Origin: Deltaproteobacteria bacterium
GTDB lineage: Bacteria; Myxococcota_A; Polyangia; JAAYKL01
Assembly (NCBI GenBank): GCA_028713995.1
Contig: JAQTNF010000031.1
Coordinates: 1 to 42,143, forward strand
Direction: 5' to 3'
DNA length: 42,143 bases
Shown here one piece after another: positions 23,326 to 32,045 of this stretch. Numbering within the stretch: the first letter of the stretch is position 1; each line of letters begins with the position of its first letter. Under the pieces are notes generated by a model. That model was not told the DNA's origin. It ran no database searches and saw only the letters and a list, made by a program, of their open reading frames with translations. The position numbers and the translations under genes are program-made.

Positions 23326-26235
23326 TCAAAGGATTGCGCCCGCGATGAGACAGAGCAGGTCCGGTCCGAACGCTTCCCCGCCCTGCCCCGCGTTCGTGCA
23401 CGCGCACGAGCCCGAGTTGTGTCCGTCGTCGCCGGCGTCCGAGCCACTATCCATCAGCCCCGTGTCGGTGTCGGTGTCCGTGTCGGTATCGGTGTCAGTG
23501 TCGGAGTCCGTGTCAGAGTCGGAGTCGGTGTCGGTATCTGTGTCCGAGCCTCCGTCCGAGCCCGCGTCGCTTGTGTCCGTGTCGGTGTCAGCGTCGCTGT
23601 CCGTGCCGGCGTCGGAATCGGATGGCGTTCCCACGCAGTCACCCAATGCGTCGCACTTGTCGTTCACGGTCGACGGATCGCCGTCGTCGCACGAGCCGCC
23701 CTCATTGGCTGGTTGCCTGGCGCACAGCCCTGTGAGCGCCAGGCACGCGCCGTGCGTGCAATCTCCGTCGAAGTGCACACAACTGCGCGGCGTCCATTCG
23801 CTCGAGGACGCGAACGGGTTGCACTCCTTGCACTTGTCCGATGGGTTGGGCTCGCCCTCGGCGTAGTCCGTGCCGCCGATCGTGCACGTGCCTTTAGTCA
23901 CGAAGCGGCCGAACACGCGGTACGATTGCTGTGCGATCTCGACGTCGATCGCCAGGAAGCGTGATCCGTCCGACACCGCCGCCAAGCCGTTCGCCCCCAT
24001 GACGGTGTTGCCTCCCTGTGCGGCAACGGCGCCACCTCCAGATGGGATGACGCTGCCGTCTTCCCCGCGCACGAAGGAACCGTACACTTCCAACCGGCTG
24101 TCTCCAGGTGTCTGGTAGCTCAAGTTGTGGCGACCGTCCCCCCACGTCACGAAGTAGTCGGTCCCATCCGAGGCGGCCCGAGGCGCGAGCTGCATGCCGT
24201 CCGCATCGCTCACAACGAATCCCCCGGGATCAAGCACTTTCCCGGCACCCGTGACGCGGGATGCGAACAGATCTCCCGCAGATCCGCTCCAGACTACGAG
24301 GTAGTCCTTTCCGTCGGATGCGGCAGTCAACCCGAGGGAATATCCGTCCATCCATTCGCTCACCTGGAGCCCGGCGGTCTCCAGCACCGCGCCGGAGGCG
24401 CTCACGCGAGCCGCGTAGATCGCTTGTCGCGAGTCAGGATCTCGATCGTCAACCCATACCGCGAGAAATCCCTGACCGTCCGATGCCACGACCGTGGAGC
24501 CCCAAACGGGTGTCGAGGACGAAATCAGGGTACCGCCCGGGTCCAAGATCTGCCCGTCCGCCCCGCCAACGCGGGTCCCGTATATCTGCCAGTCGCCGCT
24601 GCGCTCATCGGCCCACGTCACGAGCCAGTCCGTTCCGTTCGATCCCACCGCAGGGTACGCGCGATCCCCCGTAGCGGAGCTGAGAACGATCCCGTCGGAA
24701 TCGAGCACCGTCCCGTCGGATCCGCGCACTCGTGCCGCGCCGATTCCGGTTGGGAGAGTGGGCATTACCGTCCACACGACAAGAAACGTTGACCCCACAG
24801 CCGCCACGCGAGGCGCACCCTCCCCGACCGCGGAGCCGGAAATCCGGATGGCCGTATTGTCGAGCAGCGATCCATCCTTCGCCATCCGCACGCCGTAAAT
24901 GTCGTAGCCGGTGGCCCCGGCGTTACGGGTATCGACCCAGACCGCGAGGTAGATCAAGCCATTGAAGGCCACATCCGGGCTGGCCTCGTTGTTGTCTCCC
25001 GTCGTGATGCGAATGCCGGCTGTGTCGAGCAGGGTTCCGCCCGCGGCCGCGATCCGCGCGACCGCGACGTTCAGCACCGGCAGGGCTCCTATTCCGAACG
25101 CGATGAGGTAGTTCGCGCCATCCGACGCCACGGTGGGACTGCCGGCAAGCATGTAGAAGTCCTCGTTGACGAACACTCCTGAGGCGTCGAGGACCTCGCC
25201 GGTCGCACCGTCGATCCTCGCGGCCATGAGCGTGGAATCGAGAACGTCCGTGCTCGAGATATCCGCCCAGGTCACGAGAAACCCCGCGCCGTCCGATCCC
25301 GCGGAAAGGGTGCCCTGGTTGCCATCGACGGTGGCGATGGCCACGCCGTCCGGATCCTGCACAACGCCCGCGTCGGTCACACGAGCGCCGTAGACATCCA
25401 TGTTGTCGTCGCTCACTTCGTTGCGCGTATCGGACCACGCCACATAGTATGAAACGCCATTGGAGGCCACGACCGGACCTCTCTGGTCACCTTCGTACGC
25501 GCAGATTGCGATGCCCGAGGGATCGAGCACAGCGGCGTCGGAAGCCACGCGCGAACCGACGACGTCCTGGCCGCTCGCGCCGTCCTGGCTCCACGCCACC
25601 AGCCACTCGTCGCCGGCTGCGGCCACCGACGGCTGCACTTCGCCGGAGTTTCCGCTGGAGATCTGGAAACCGTCGGGATCGAGCACCGTGCCGTCCGCCA
25701 CCACCCTTGCCCCACGTATGCCATCGTCAGAGCCCGATGCGTGCCAGACCACGAGCGCCGTGTCCCCTTGGGCCGCTGTGGCCGGCTCCTCCGCAGAATC
25801 GGAGATCACGAACGGACTCGCGTCGAGGAGCGAACCGTCCGCGCCGGAGACCCGCATGCCGAGAAGGCCGCAGCTCTGCGACAGGGCATCCTCGCAGTGG
25901 TTCCACACCACGAAGAAATCCGTCCCGATTGCCGTCACCGCGATGGGATCGACGAGATAGCTGGCTGGCTGGCCCACGAGAAAGCCGTCGGGGTCCAGCA
26001 CCGTTCCGTCCGCGGCCACGCGGGCGGCATATGCGCCAAAGGTTCCATCCCGGGCGTCGAACCACACGACGAGATAGACGCTCCCGTTCCACGCGACGGC
26101 GGGAAACATCCGCCCCACCCCACCCGTATCCGGCACCGGATCATCGAATTGGAACGGCGCGCCGACGGTCATGGCGCGCGCCTCGGACGCGACGAGCGCG
26201 AGGGTCGCGAGCGCGAGCAGAGAACAGTATCTCAT
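23326..26235 (-). CDS. Large secreted repeat protein with Cys-rich region, Asp-rich stalk and GSCAC C-terminus (paralogue 1)
   Basis: The 969-residue protein has a signal peptide (cleavage after EARA, residue 21), then a repeat region of about 750 residues. Each unit of about 50 residues reads like YLVVWxDxR ... IYGxRV ... DGTVLDPDGFxIS and probably forms a blade of a beta-propeller or a beta-rich solenoid. A Cys-rich segment follows (784-867), then an Asp-Thr-Ser stalk (872-925) and the C-terminal GSCACTNAG (C944, C946) with a short hydrophobic end. That C-terminus looks like a MYXO-CTERM anchor without the arginine cluster. The ATG at 26235 follows AAGGTG. It is the last gene of a run that begins near 30544. 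Confidence 0.75.
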   Translation of the reverse strand: MRYCSLLALATLALVASEARAMTVGAPFQFDDPVPDTGGVGRMFPAVAWNGSVYLVVWFDARDGTFGAYAARVAADGTVLDPDGFLVGQPASYLVDPIAVTAIGTDFFVVWNHCEDALSQSCGLLGMRVSGADGSLLDASPFVISDSAEEPATAAQGDTALVVWHASGSDDGIRGARVVADGTVLDPDGFQISSGNSGEVQPSVAAAGDEWLVAWSQDGASGQDVVGSRVASDAAVLDPSGIAICAYEGDQRGPVVASNGVSYYVAWSDTRNEVSDDNMDVYGARVTDAGVVQDPDGVAIATVDGNQGTLSAGSDGAGFLVTWADISSTDVLDSTLMAARIDGATGEVLDASGVFVNEDFYMLAGSPTVASDGANYLIAFGIGALPVLNVAVARIAAAGGTLLDTAGIRITTGDNNEASPDVAFNGLIYLAVWVDTRNAGATGYDIYGVRMAKDGSLLDNTAIRISGSAVGEGAPRVAAVGSTFLVVWTVMPTLPTGIGAARVRGSDGTVLDSDGIVLSSATGDRAYPAVGSNGTDWLVTWADERSGDWQIYGTRVGGADGQILDPGGTLISSSTPVWGSTVVASDGQGFLAVWVDDRDPDSRQAIYAARVSASGAVLETAGLQVSEWMDGYSLGLTAASDGKDYLVVWSGSAGDLFASRVTGAGKVLDPGGFVVSDADGMQLAPRAASDGTDYFVTWGDGRHNLSYQTPGDSRLEVYGSFVRGEDGSVIPSGGGAVAAQGGNTVMGANGLAAVSDGSRFLAIDVEIAQQSYRVFGRFVTKGTCTIGGTDYAEGEPNPSDKCKECNPFASSSEWTPRSCVHFDGDCTHGACLALTGLCARQPANEGGSCDDGDPSTVNDKCDALGDCVGTPSDSDAGTDSDADTDTDTSDAGSDGGSDTDTDTDSDSDTDSDTDTDTDTDTDTDTGLMDSGSDAGDDGHNSGSCACTNAGQGGEAFGPDLLCLIAGAIL
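23455..23625. repeat. Asp-Thr/Asp-Ser stalk repeat of paralogue 1
   Basis: Coding repeat on the minus strand for a run of Asp with Thr, Ser, Ala or Gly. It is shorter than the stalks of the FGE-domain genes. Confidence 0.8.
26108..26224. repeat. Direct repeat copy 1 (shared N-terminal coding block)
   Basis: This 117-base block matches 29899-30015 with three mismatches by eye. It covers the signal peptide and first mature residues (MTVGAPFQFDDPVPDTGG) of paralogue 1. Confidence 0.85.
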
Positions 26236-26299
26236 GGCGCACCTTCCCACAGATCGTTCCCGCACGTCCCGATCATGCCATCGCCTCACTCCGAACCGC

Positions 26300-26977
26300 T
26301 CAAGCGTCCGGGATGAGGGAAGACAGCGCGTCCCACCACGAATCGACCTCGTCCTTGGTCCCCGGAACGGCCACGGCGTCCATCGACGCGCTGTACTCGT
26401 GATCCCCGTCATTCAACATGCAAGCGACATCGACCTCGATGTGCGCCAGGGGCTCGAGGCCAACCCACGCCTCGAGATCCGTTGCATCGATCTCGTCCTG
26501 CGCGACGAGGGCGTCCTCGAGCGACAGGGCTGCACCGGAGAAGCTCGCCTTCCATCTCTCGTTTCTGGCCGAGATCATCCCGGAAAGGGCCACCGATCCC
26601 GTCGCCGGAACCTCGCCTGCCGGGACGCCGTCCCCGTCGCGATACACGCACCCAACGACGTCGAGGCTCGCTCCGCCACCCCGCTCGCCGCCGAGCTCGA
26701 TAGCCAACAACCCGGGATAGTCCTCGACCCGCACGACGAGCACGTGCTCCTCCGCGCCGCTGCGGCGCATCATGTACGCGACGCCGGTCTCGGCCCCGAC
26801 CATCAGGAGCCCCGTGCCCGTGGAGCCGAGCACCTCGCCGACCTCGGCGGACTCGGTCCAGTCCGCCTCGTCGGCGCCCCCATCGACGTCTTTGCCGCCG
26901 TTGCACCCGCTGCCGCACACCACAAGCCATGCGAACGCGATGCACGACAAGGTGATTCTCAATAACGTGTTTGTCAT
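26300..26977 (-). CDS. Lipoprotein of unknown function
   Basis: The 225-residue product has a signal peptide with a CGSGC lipobox (C25) and a mature part without a recognised domain. It is acidic and beta-rich, with the segments GLLMVGAETGVAYMMRR and VEDYPGLLAIELGGERGGG. AAGAGAAGG precedes the ATG. It is 13 bases after the stop of the large protein upstream (26991) and is followed by the paralogue 64 bases further on, so it is the middle gene of a three-gene set. It could be a partner or anchor for the two large proteins. Confidence 0.72.
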   Translation of the reverse strand: MTNTLLRITLSCIAFAWLVVCGSGCNGGKDVDGGADEADWTESAEVGEVLGSTGTGLLMVGAETGVAYMMRRSGAEEHVLVVRVEDYPGLLAIELGGERGGGASLDVVGCVYRDGDGVPAGEVPATGSVALSGMISARNERWKASFSGAALSLEDALVAQDEIDATDLEAWVGLEPLAHIEVDVACMLNDGDHEYSASMDAVAVPGTKDEVDSWWDALSSLIPDA

Positions 26978-26990
26978 GGCCTTCTCTTCT

Positions 26991-29900
26991 TCATGCGGCG
27001 TTCATAAACAGATCGAGCAGGCCCAGTTCGATCCCTTTGCCCGCGTTCGTGCACGCGCACGAGCCTGAGTTGCGCCCGTCGTCGCCGGCGTCCACATGCG
27101 TCCCGCCATCGAGATCCGTGCCGGTATCGGTATCGGTATCGGTATCGAAATCGGTGTCGGTGTCAGTATCGGAATCGGTATCTGTGTCCGATCCTCCGTC
27201 CGAGCCCGCGTCGCTTGTGTCCGTGTCGTCGGTCGAGCCCTCGCAGTATCCCAGATCCACGCACTGGTCGTTCCACGTCGATGGATCGCCATCGTCGCAG
27301 GGCTCGCCATACGGCACGTCCGCTTGACACGATCCGTCCGACGGGTCGCACTCTCCCACGACGCACACATCGTCCAGTGACGAGCAATCCACAGGCATGC
27401 CCTTGCACGTCCCGCTCGTACAGGCATCGCCCGTCGTACAACCGTCGCCGTCGTCGCACGCGCCGCCCTCGTTGGCCGCCTGTCTAACGCACAGCCCGGT
27501 GGCCGCCTGGCACGCGCCCTGAACACAAAGTCCGTCGAGGTGCGTGCAACTCCTCAGAGTCCATGCGGTCGAAGACACGAACGGGTTGCACTCCTTGCAT
27601 TTGTCCGACGGATCGACTTCGCCCTCGTCGTAGCTCTTGCCGCCGATCGTGCAGGTCCCCTTGGTCAAGAACCGCCCGCGTGCCCGATAGGACTGATCCA
27701 CGATCTCGACGTCCGCCAGAAGAAAGCGCGAGCCATCCCACGCCGCAGGCCCTCCGTTGCCGCCGACGACGGGATTCGGAGTCCGGGCGGCGATCACGAA
27801 GCCGTTGGGCTCAAGGGAGCTGCCGTCCGCCGCCCGCACGAGCGCGCCGTAGAGATCGGTGATGTTCGGCCTCGTCGGCTGCGCCCGACCGTCGGCCCAG
27901 GTCACGAGGTAGTCGGTTCCGTCCGATACGACGCGAGGCTCGACCGACGGGCTACCCACGTCGCTCACGGTGAAGCCGCCTGGATCGAGCACCTGGCCGG
28001 CCCCGGTCACGCGCGCGGCGTGCACGCCGCCCTGGTACTCCCTCCAGGCCACGAGATAGCCATTGCCGTTCGAGGCCGTCTGCGCGCTGAGAAGAGCGCT
28101 TTGGCCAAACAAGCTAGTATTGTAGTCGAGCAGATCGCTGACCGGGACAGCGTTGGGGTCAAGCACGGTTCCGTCCGCGGCCACACGGCTCGCGACGACC
28201 ATGTTCTTGGTTCCCGAATCGAATCCTTCGACCCAAGCCACGAAGAACCCGTCGCCGTTCGACGTCACCGACGGATACCCGCCTATGGTGACCGGTGACC
28301 CGATCTGAATGCCGTCCGGGTCGAGCACCTCGCCGGTCGTTCCCTTCACCCGGGTTCCCCAGATCTCGCAGTCGGTGTTGCGGGTGTCGAACCACGTCAC
28401 GAGCCAGTCCGTCCCGTTCGACGCGACCACGGCGTTCGCGCCGTGACCGGGCGCCGAAGAGAGAACGATGCCGTCAGGATCGAGCACCATCCCGTCCGTG
28501 CCGCGGACACGCGCACCGACGACGCTGAGGCCGGACTGGCCCATGTTGCCCGTCGGCCATGTCACGAGGAACGTCGAGCCCACGGCGGCCACGCGGGGAA
28601 GGTATTCGAAAGCATCGGGAGACCTGGAAATCTGGATCGCGCCCGGGCCGAGCATCTTGCCGTCGGCGTCCAGCCGCGCTCCGTAGACGTCGTATCCCGT
28701 AGAGGCGGCGTTCCGGCTGTCGACCCAGACGGCCAGATAGACCGAGCCGTTGAACGCCACGTCGGGATTGAGCTCGTTGTTCGGCCCGGTCGTGAGCCGG
28801 ATGGGCTCCGAATCGAGCAGCGTGCCGCTCGCGGCGTCCATTCGCGCGACGGCCACGTTGGTGATGGGATAGAGGCCCAACATGAACGCGGCCATGTAAG
28901 ATGATCCGTCCGAGGCGATCATGGGCTGGCCGTGGAAAGGATAGACATCATTGTTGATCGTCAAACCCGAGGCGTCGAGCACGGCGCCCGTCGTGCCGTC
29001 GATGCGTGCCGCCTTGAGCGATGCATCGAGATAATTCGCGGTCGAGGTCTCGGACCATGTCGCGAGGAAGCCCGCGCCGTTCGATCCCACGGACCATGCC
29101 TGTTGGTTCTTCGCCGCGGTCGCGATGGGGATGCCTTCCGGATCCCGGACTCCGCCGTCGGACGCCATCCGGGTCCCGAATACATCGTCGTTGTCATCGC
29201 TGTCGTCGTTGCGCTCGTCCGTCCATGTGATGAAAAACGAGCTCCCGTTGGACGCAACCGCAGGGGAGAGCTTGTCGCCCGCGTTTGCTGCAATCGGAAT
29301 CCCCGAGGGATCCTTCACCCCGCCGTCCGGGGCGATACGTACGCCGTCTATGATGTAGCTGTGACCATCCGGGCCGTCCTGCCGCCAGGCGACGAGCCAC
29401 TGGTTGCCCGAAGCGCCCACCGCTGGAGCCATCTCGTTGTTGTCGCCGTTCGAGATCTGAAGGCCGTCCGTGTCGAGCACGCCGCCGTCCAGCTCGACGC
29501 GCGCCCCGCGGATGTGACTTTCCGTGCTCAGCGAATGGAAGACCACGAGCGCGCTGGTTCCGATCGCGGCCGTGGCAGGCTCGAGCGCCGAATCCGCGAG
29601 GAGGAGCGGCTCCGCGTCGAGCACCGAGCCGTCCGCGCCCGAGACCCGCACGCCGAGCACGCGGCTTTGCAAGATATCGACGCTGTCCAAGACGTTCCAG
29701 ACCACCAGGAAATCCTCGCCGATCGCCGCGACGGCAGGTGGGTAGATGGCGTCGCTCGGCCCGCCGATGCGCAGATCGCTCGCATCGAGCACCGTCCCGT
29801 CCGCATCCACCCGCACGCCGTAGATGGCGTTGTCCCCGTCCCGAACGTCCTGCCAGATGACGAGGTAGATGCTGCCGTTCCAGGCAATGGCCGGCTCCAT

Positions 29901-30026
29901 CCGCCCCACGCCGCCCGTATCCGGCACCGGATCATCGAATTGGAACGGCGCGCCGACGGTCATGGCGCGCGCCTCGGATGCGACGAGCGCGAGGGTCGCG
30001 AGCGCGAGCAGAGAAAGGTGCCTCAT
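26991..30026 (-). CDS. Large secreted repeat protein with Cys-rich region, Asp-rich stalk and GSCAC C-terminus (paralogue 2)
   Basis: The 1011-residue protein is a paralogue of 23326-26235 with a nearly identical signal peptide and mature start. The repeat region of about 50-residue units (YLVVWxDxR and VLDPDG patterns) reaches about 790. The Cys-rich segment (792-929) is longer than in the paralogue, with an inserted block of CxxGDxCTSGTC type, like the Cys-rich repeats of Myxococcota surface proteins. The stalk (about 931-970) is followed by NSGSCACTNAG (C990, C992) and a short tail (LGLLDLFMNAA). GAGGAGG precedes the ATG, 10 bases after DUF2442, so the small gene pair and this gene share an operon. 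Confidence 0.75.
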   Translation of the reverse strand: MRHLSLLALATLALVASEARAMTVGAPFQFDDPVPDTGGVGRMEPAIAWNGSIYLVIWQDVRDGDNAIYGVRVDADGTVLDASDLRIGGPSDAIYPPAVAAIGEDFLVVWNVLDSVDILQSRVLGVRVSGADGSVLDAEPLLLADSALEPATAAIGTSALVVFHSLSTESHIRGARVELDGGVLDTDGLQISNGDNNEMAPAVGASGNQWLVAWRQDGPDGHSYIIDGVRIAPDGGVKDPSGIPIAANAGDKLSPAVASNGSSFFITWTDERNDDSDDNDDVFGTRMASDGGVRDPEGIPIATAAKNQQAWSVGSNGAGFLATWSETSTANYLDASLKAARIDGTTGAVLDASGLTINNDVYPFHGQPMIASDGSSYMAAFMLGLYPITNVAVARMDAASGTLLDSEPIRLTTGPNNELNPDVAFNGSVYLAVWVDSRNAASTGYDVYGARLDADGKMLGPGAIQISRSPDAFEYLPRVAAVGSTFLVTWPTGNMGQSGLSVVGARVRGTDGMVLDPDGIVLSSAPGHGANAVVASNGTDWLVTWFDTRNTDCEIWGTRVKGTTGEVLDPDGIQIGSPVTIGGYPSVTSNGDGFFVAWVEGFDSGTKNMVVASRVAADGTVLDPNAVPVSDLLDYNTSLFGQSALLSAQTASNGNGYLVAWREYQGGVHAARVTGAGQVLDPGGFTVSDVGSPSVEPRVVSDGTDYLVTWADGRAQPTRPNITDLYGALVRAADGSSLEPNGFVIAARTPNPVVGGNGGPAAWDGSRFLLADVEIVDQSYRARGRFLTKGTCTIGGKSYDEGEVDPSDKCKECNPFVSSTAWTLRSCTHLDGLCVQGACQAATGLCVRQAANEGGACDDGDGCTTGDACTSGTCKGMPVDCSSLDDVCVVGECDPSDGSCQADVPYGEPCDDGDPSTWNDQCVDLGYCEGSTDDTDTSDAGSDGGSDTDTDSDTDTDTDFDTDTDTDTGTDLDGGTHVDAGDDGRNSGSCACTNAGKGIELGLLDLFMNAA
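27110..27235. repeat. Asp-Thr stalk repeat of paralogue 2
   Basis: Coding repeat on the minus strand for a short run of Asp with Thr, Ser or Phe, in the same position as in paralogue 1. Confidence 0.75.
29899..30015. repeat. Direct repeat copy 2 (shared N-terminal coding block)
   Basis: Matches 26108-26224 with three mismatches by eye, far closer than the rest of the two genes, which suggests recent duplication or gene conversion of the secretion signal. Confidence 0.85.
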
Positions 30027-30036
30027 GGATGCCTCC

Positions 30037-30318
30037 TCAGGAGGCGGCACGCTGCGGGGTCGGCTCGGTCCGGGTGCGATCGCCGATCCCGAGGAGCAGC
30101 CCGAGGACCGAGATGTCCTCGTCGAGCTCGTCCCAGTGGAGGCCCGTGCCTCCGCCCGAGATGACGACCCTTGCGCGCTCCTCTTCGGTCGCGGCGAGCA
30201 GGCGCGGGAAATACGCCAGCGGCACGCCGATCGTCCTGCCATCGGCCAGCTCGACCCACATGCTGTCCGCCTTGAACTCGATCCTTGTCGCCCGAGGCTC
30301 AGTCGCCGAAGTGCTCAT
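30037..30318 (-). CDS. DUF2442 domain protein
   Basis: The 93-residue product has the DUF2442 pattern: FKADSMWVELADGRTIGVPLAYFP then GGGTGLHWDELDEDISVLGLL. DUF2442 proteins are commonly encoded next to DUF4160 proteins, as here, and the pair is often suggested to be a toxin-antitoxin-like module. The ATG at 30318 lies inside the end of the DUF4160 gene (20-base overlap), with GAGG 7 bases upstream. The large repeat-protein gene begins 10 bases after this stop. Confidence 0.85.
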   Translation of the reverse strand: MSTSATEPRATRIEFKADSMWVELADGRTIGVPLAYFPRLLAATEEERARVVISGGGTGLHWDELDEDISVLGLLLGIGDRTRTEPTPQRAAS

Positions 30319-30544
30319 TCCAGTACCTCACGATCTGTTCCCTGTTCTCAAGCACTACCGCGGCCAACTCGCGCAACTCCGCGGAGCTCATCCCATACGA
30401 TTGTGCCACCGCCGGCCTGGGATCGAGCCAGAACTTGCAGACCGCCTCGCCCTTGCGAACATGGATGTGCAACGGCTCTCTCGGCTCACCCTCGTTCGAG
30501 TAGAAGAAGAGCCTGTATCCCTTGTACCTGAGCACGACCGGCAT
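30299..30544 (-). CDS. DUF4160 domain protein
   Basis: The 81-residue product matches DUF4160: a beta-rich start (VVLRYKGYRLFFYSNEGEP), the core PLHIHVRKGEAVCKFWLDP, and a C-terminal helix region ELRELAAVVLENREQIVRYWNEHFGD. The HIHV and WNEHF motifs are typical. The biochemical role is not established. No ribosome binding site precedes the ATG at 30544, and the predicted transcription start is only about 3 bases upstream, so the message may be leaderless. A perfect palindrome covers the start codon. Confidence 0.85.
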   Translation of the reverse strand: MPVVLRYKGYRLFFYSNEGEPREPLHIHVRKGEAVCKFWLDPRPAVAQSYGMSSAELRELAAVVLENREQIVRYWNEHFGD

Positions 30545-30557
30545 GATGGGATCATGC
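30541..30557. promoter_or_regulatory. Palindromic operator at the DUF4160 start
   Basis: GCATGAT-GGG-ATCATGC is a perfect 7-3-7 inverted repeat that includes the DUF4160 start codon (30544-30542) and reaches the -10 box. It is the expected place for an autoregulatory binding site. Confidence 0.55.
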
Positions 30558-30582
30558 TAACGCCGTTCCAAAACAATGACAA
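30554..30582 (-). promoter_or_regulatory. Promoter for the DUF4160-DUF2442-repeat protein operon
   Basis: On the minus strand TTGTCA (30582-30577) and TAGCAT (30559-30554) are 17 bases apart. The predicted start near 30547 leaves almost no leader before the ATG. Confidence 0.5.
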
Positions 30583-30606
30583 ACATGGACTGCGGGCCGG
30601 CCCGCG

Positions 30607-32040
30607 CTACGGGCTCCGCCCCGGCTCGAAGTGGCGCTTCGCCGCGAGGAACGACGGCAGGTGCACGAGCATGCGCCACAGTGTCGCGCGGTGCTGCCAC
30701 AGGCGCCCGCGCAGCTTCGCCCGCCACGCGGGGTCGCAGTAGAAGCGCTTGACGTGCCGGTTGTAGAGCAGGTCGAGCCGTTCCTTGGACTCGATGCCCT
30801 TGGGCACGAACACGAAGTTGAGGCAGTTCATGAGGCGCCAGTCCTCGTCGAACGTCCCTTCCTCGCGGATCGTTTCCCACACCGGCGCGCCGGGAAACGG
30901 CGTGAACTTGGACATGTTCATATCGTCGAGGCCGAGCGACATGATGAAGTCGCTCGTGCGTGCGATTGCCGCCTCGGTCTCCCCGGGCAGGCCCATCATG
31001 AAGAGCCCCTTGGCGCGGATCCCCTTCGCCTGGATGCGGGCGACCGTATCGCGCACCTCGTCGAGCCCCACGCCTGTCTTGTGGCGCTCGAGCAGCGCCG
31101 GATCGCCCGACTCGATGCCCACCGACACCATCAGACAGCCGGCTTCTTTGAGCATCCCAAGGAGCTCGTCGTCCGTGTGCCCCACGCGCACGGCGCAGTT
31201 GAACCGCAGCCCGAGCGGCCGGTCCGCGAGCATGCCGCACAGCCTGGCGATGCGCGCGCGGTTCGTGGTGAACAGGTCGTCGTAGACGTTCACGTGGCGC
31301 ACGCCGAAGCGCGTCCGCAAAAGGCGCATGTGCTCGTACACGTGCTCGGCCGAGTTGTATCGAAAGCCCCTGCCGAAGACCGAGCGATCGCAGTACGAGC
31401 AGCGATAGACGCACCCGCGGCTCGTGACGAGCGTGGCGCCCGGCGACCGCACGTAGCTGAACGGCGGCAGGGCGTAGCCGCGCGGGAACCCCTCGAGCTT
31501 TTCGTAGGCCGGCATCGGCAGGGAGTCGAGATCCGGGGCCAAGGCGCGGGGCGCGTTCACGACGATCTCCTCGCCGTCCCGCCACACGAGGCCGTCGATC
31601 TCCCGCAACGGGCGTCCTTGGACCAGCTCCGCGAGCGTCAGCTCACCCTCGCCCACGACGAGGCAGTCGATGGCCAAGAAGCGCCCGAGCAGCGCGCCGC
31701 CCACGGCCGAGACGTGCACCCCGCCGAAGACGGTGAGCACGGACGGACGGGCCTCCTTGATCGCGCTCGCCATGTCGTACGCGTCGAGGAAGGCCGAGGT
31801 CGTGGCCGAGAAGCCGACCAGGTCCGGACGCGCGTCGAGCACGGCGCGAACGTTGGCCTTCATCCCCTTTGGCGCGCGCGGTCCCAGACAGTCGTGCACG
31901 ACGACGTCGTGACCCTCGCGCTCGAGGACCGACGCCATGCCGAGGATGCCGAGCGGTGGCATGCGGTTGGCCACGACCGTGACGTCCCTCTTTCCCGGAA
32001 CGAAGTTCGAGCCAGCCGGATGGATGAGCGCGACGCGCAT
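30607..32040 (-). CDS. B12-binding-domain radical SAM protein
   Basis: The 477-residue product has an N-terminal Rossmann-like cobalamin-binding region (residues 1-150; PPLGILGMASVLEREGHDVV, DCLG, GFSATTSAF, FGGVHVSAVG) and a radical SAM domain with the cluster motif C210, C214, C217 (CVYRCSYC). Downstream segments VNVYDDLFT, VGIESGD and GLFMMGLPGET are typical of the BchE/RimO-like SAM group. The DxHxxG cobalamin motif is not seen at the expected site (HDCLG), so cobalamin may bind base-off differently or not at all. The substrate cannot be named. The ATG at 32040 was chosen; the upstream part of the open frame lies in the PilZ gene. It follows that gene by 5 bases. Confidence 0.82.
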   Translation of the reverse strand: MRVALIHPAGSNFVPGKRDVTVVANRMPPLGILGMASVLEREGHDVVVHDCLGPRAPKGMKANVRAVLDARPDLVGFSATTSAFLDAYDMASAIKEARPSVLTVFGGVHVSAVGGALLGRFLAIDCLVVGEGELTLAELVQGRPLREIDGLVWRDGEEIVVNAPRALAPDLDSLPMPAYEKLEGFPRGYALPPFSYVRSPGATLVTSRGCVYRCSYCDRSVFGRGFRYNSAEHVYEHMRLLRTRFGVRHVNVYDDLFTTNRARIARLCGMLADRPLGLRFNCAVRVGHTDDELLGMLKEAGCLMVSVGIESGDPALLERHKTGVGLDEVRDTVARIQAKGIRAKGLFMMGLPGETEAAIARTSDFIMSLGLDDMNMSKFTPFPGAPVWETIREEGTFDEDWRLMNCLNFVFVPKGIESKERLDLLYNRHVKRFYCDPAWRAKLRGRLWQHRATLWRMLVHLPSFLAAKRHFEPGRSP

Positions 32041-32045
32041 GGAGG

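Noticed and set aside
30557-31585. 342-residue minus-strand frame overlapping the radical SAM gene
   Set aside because: It is out of frame with the CX3CX2C protein that covers the same bases and is Arg/Ala-rich.
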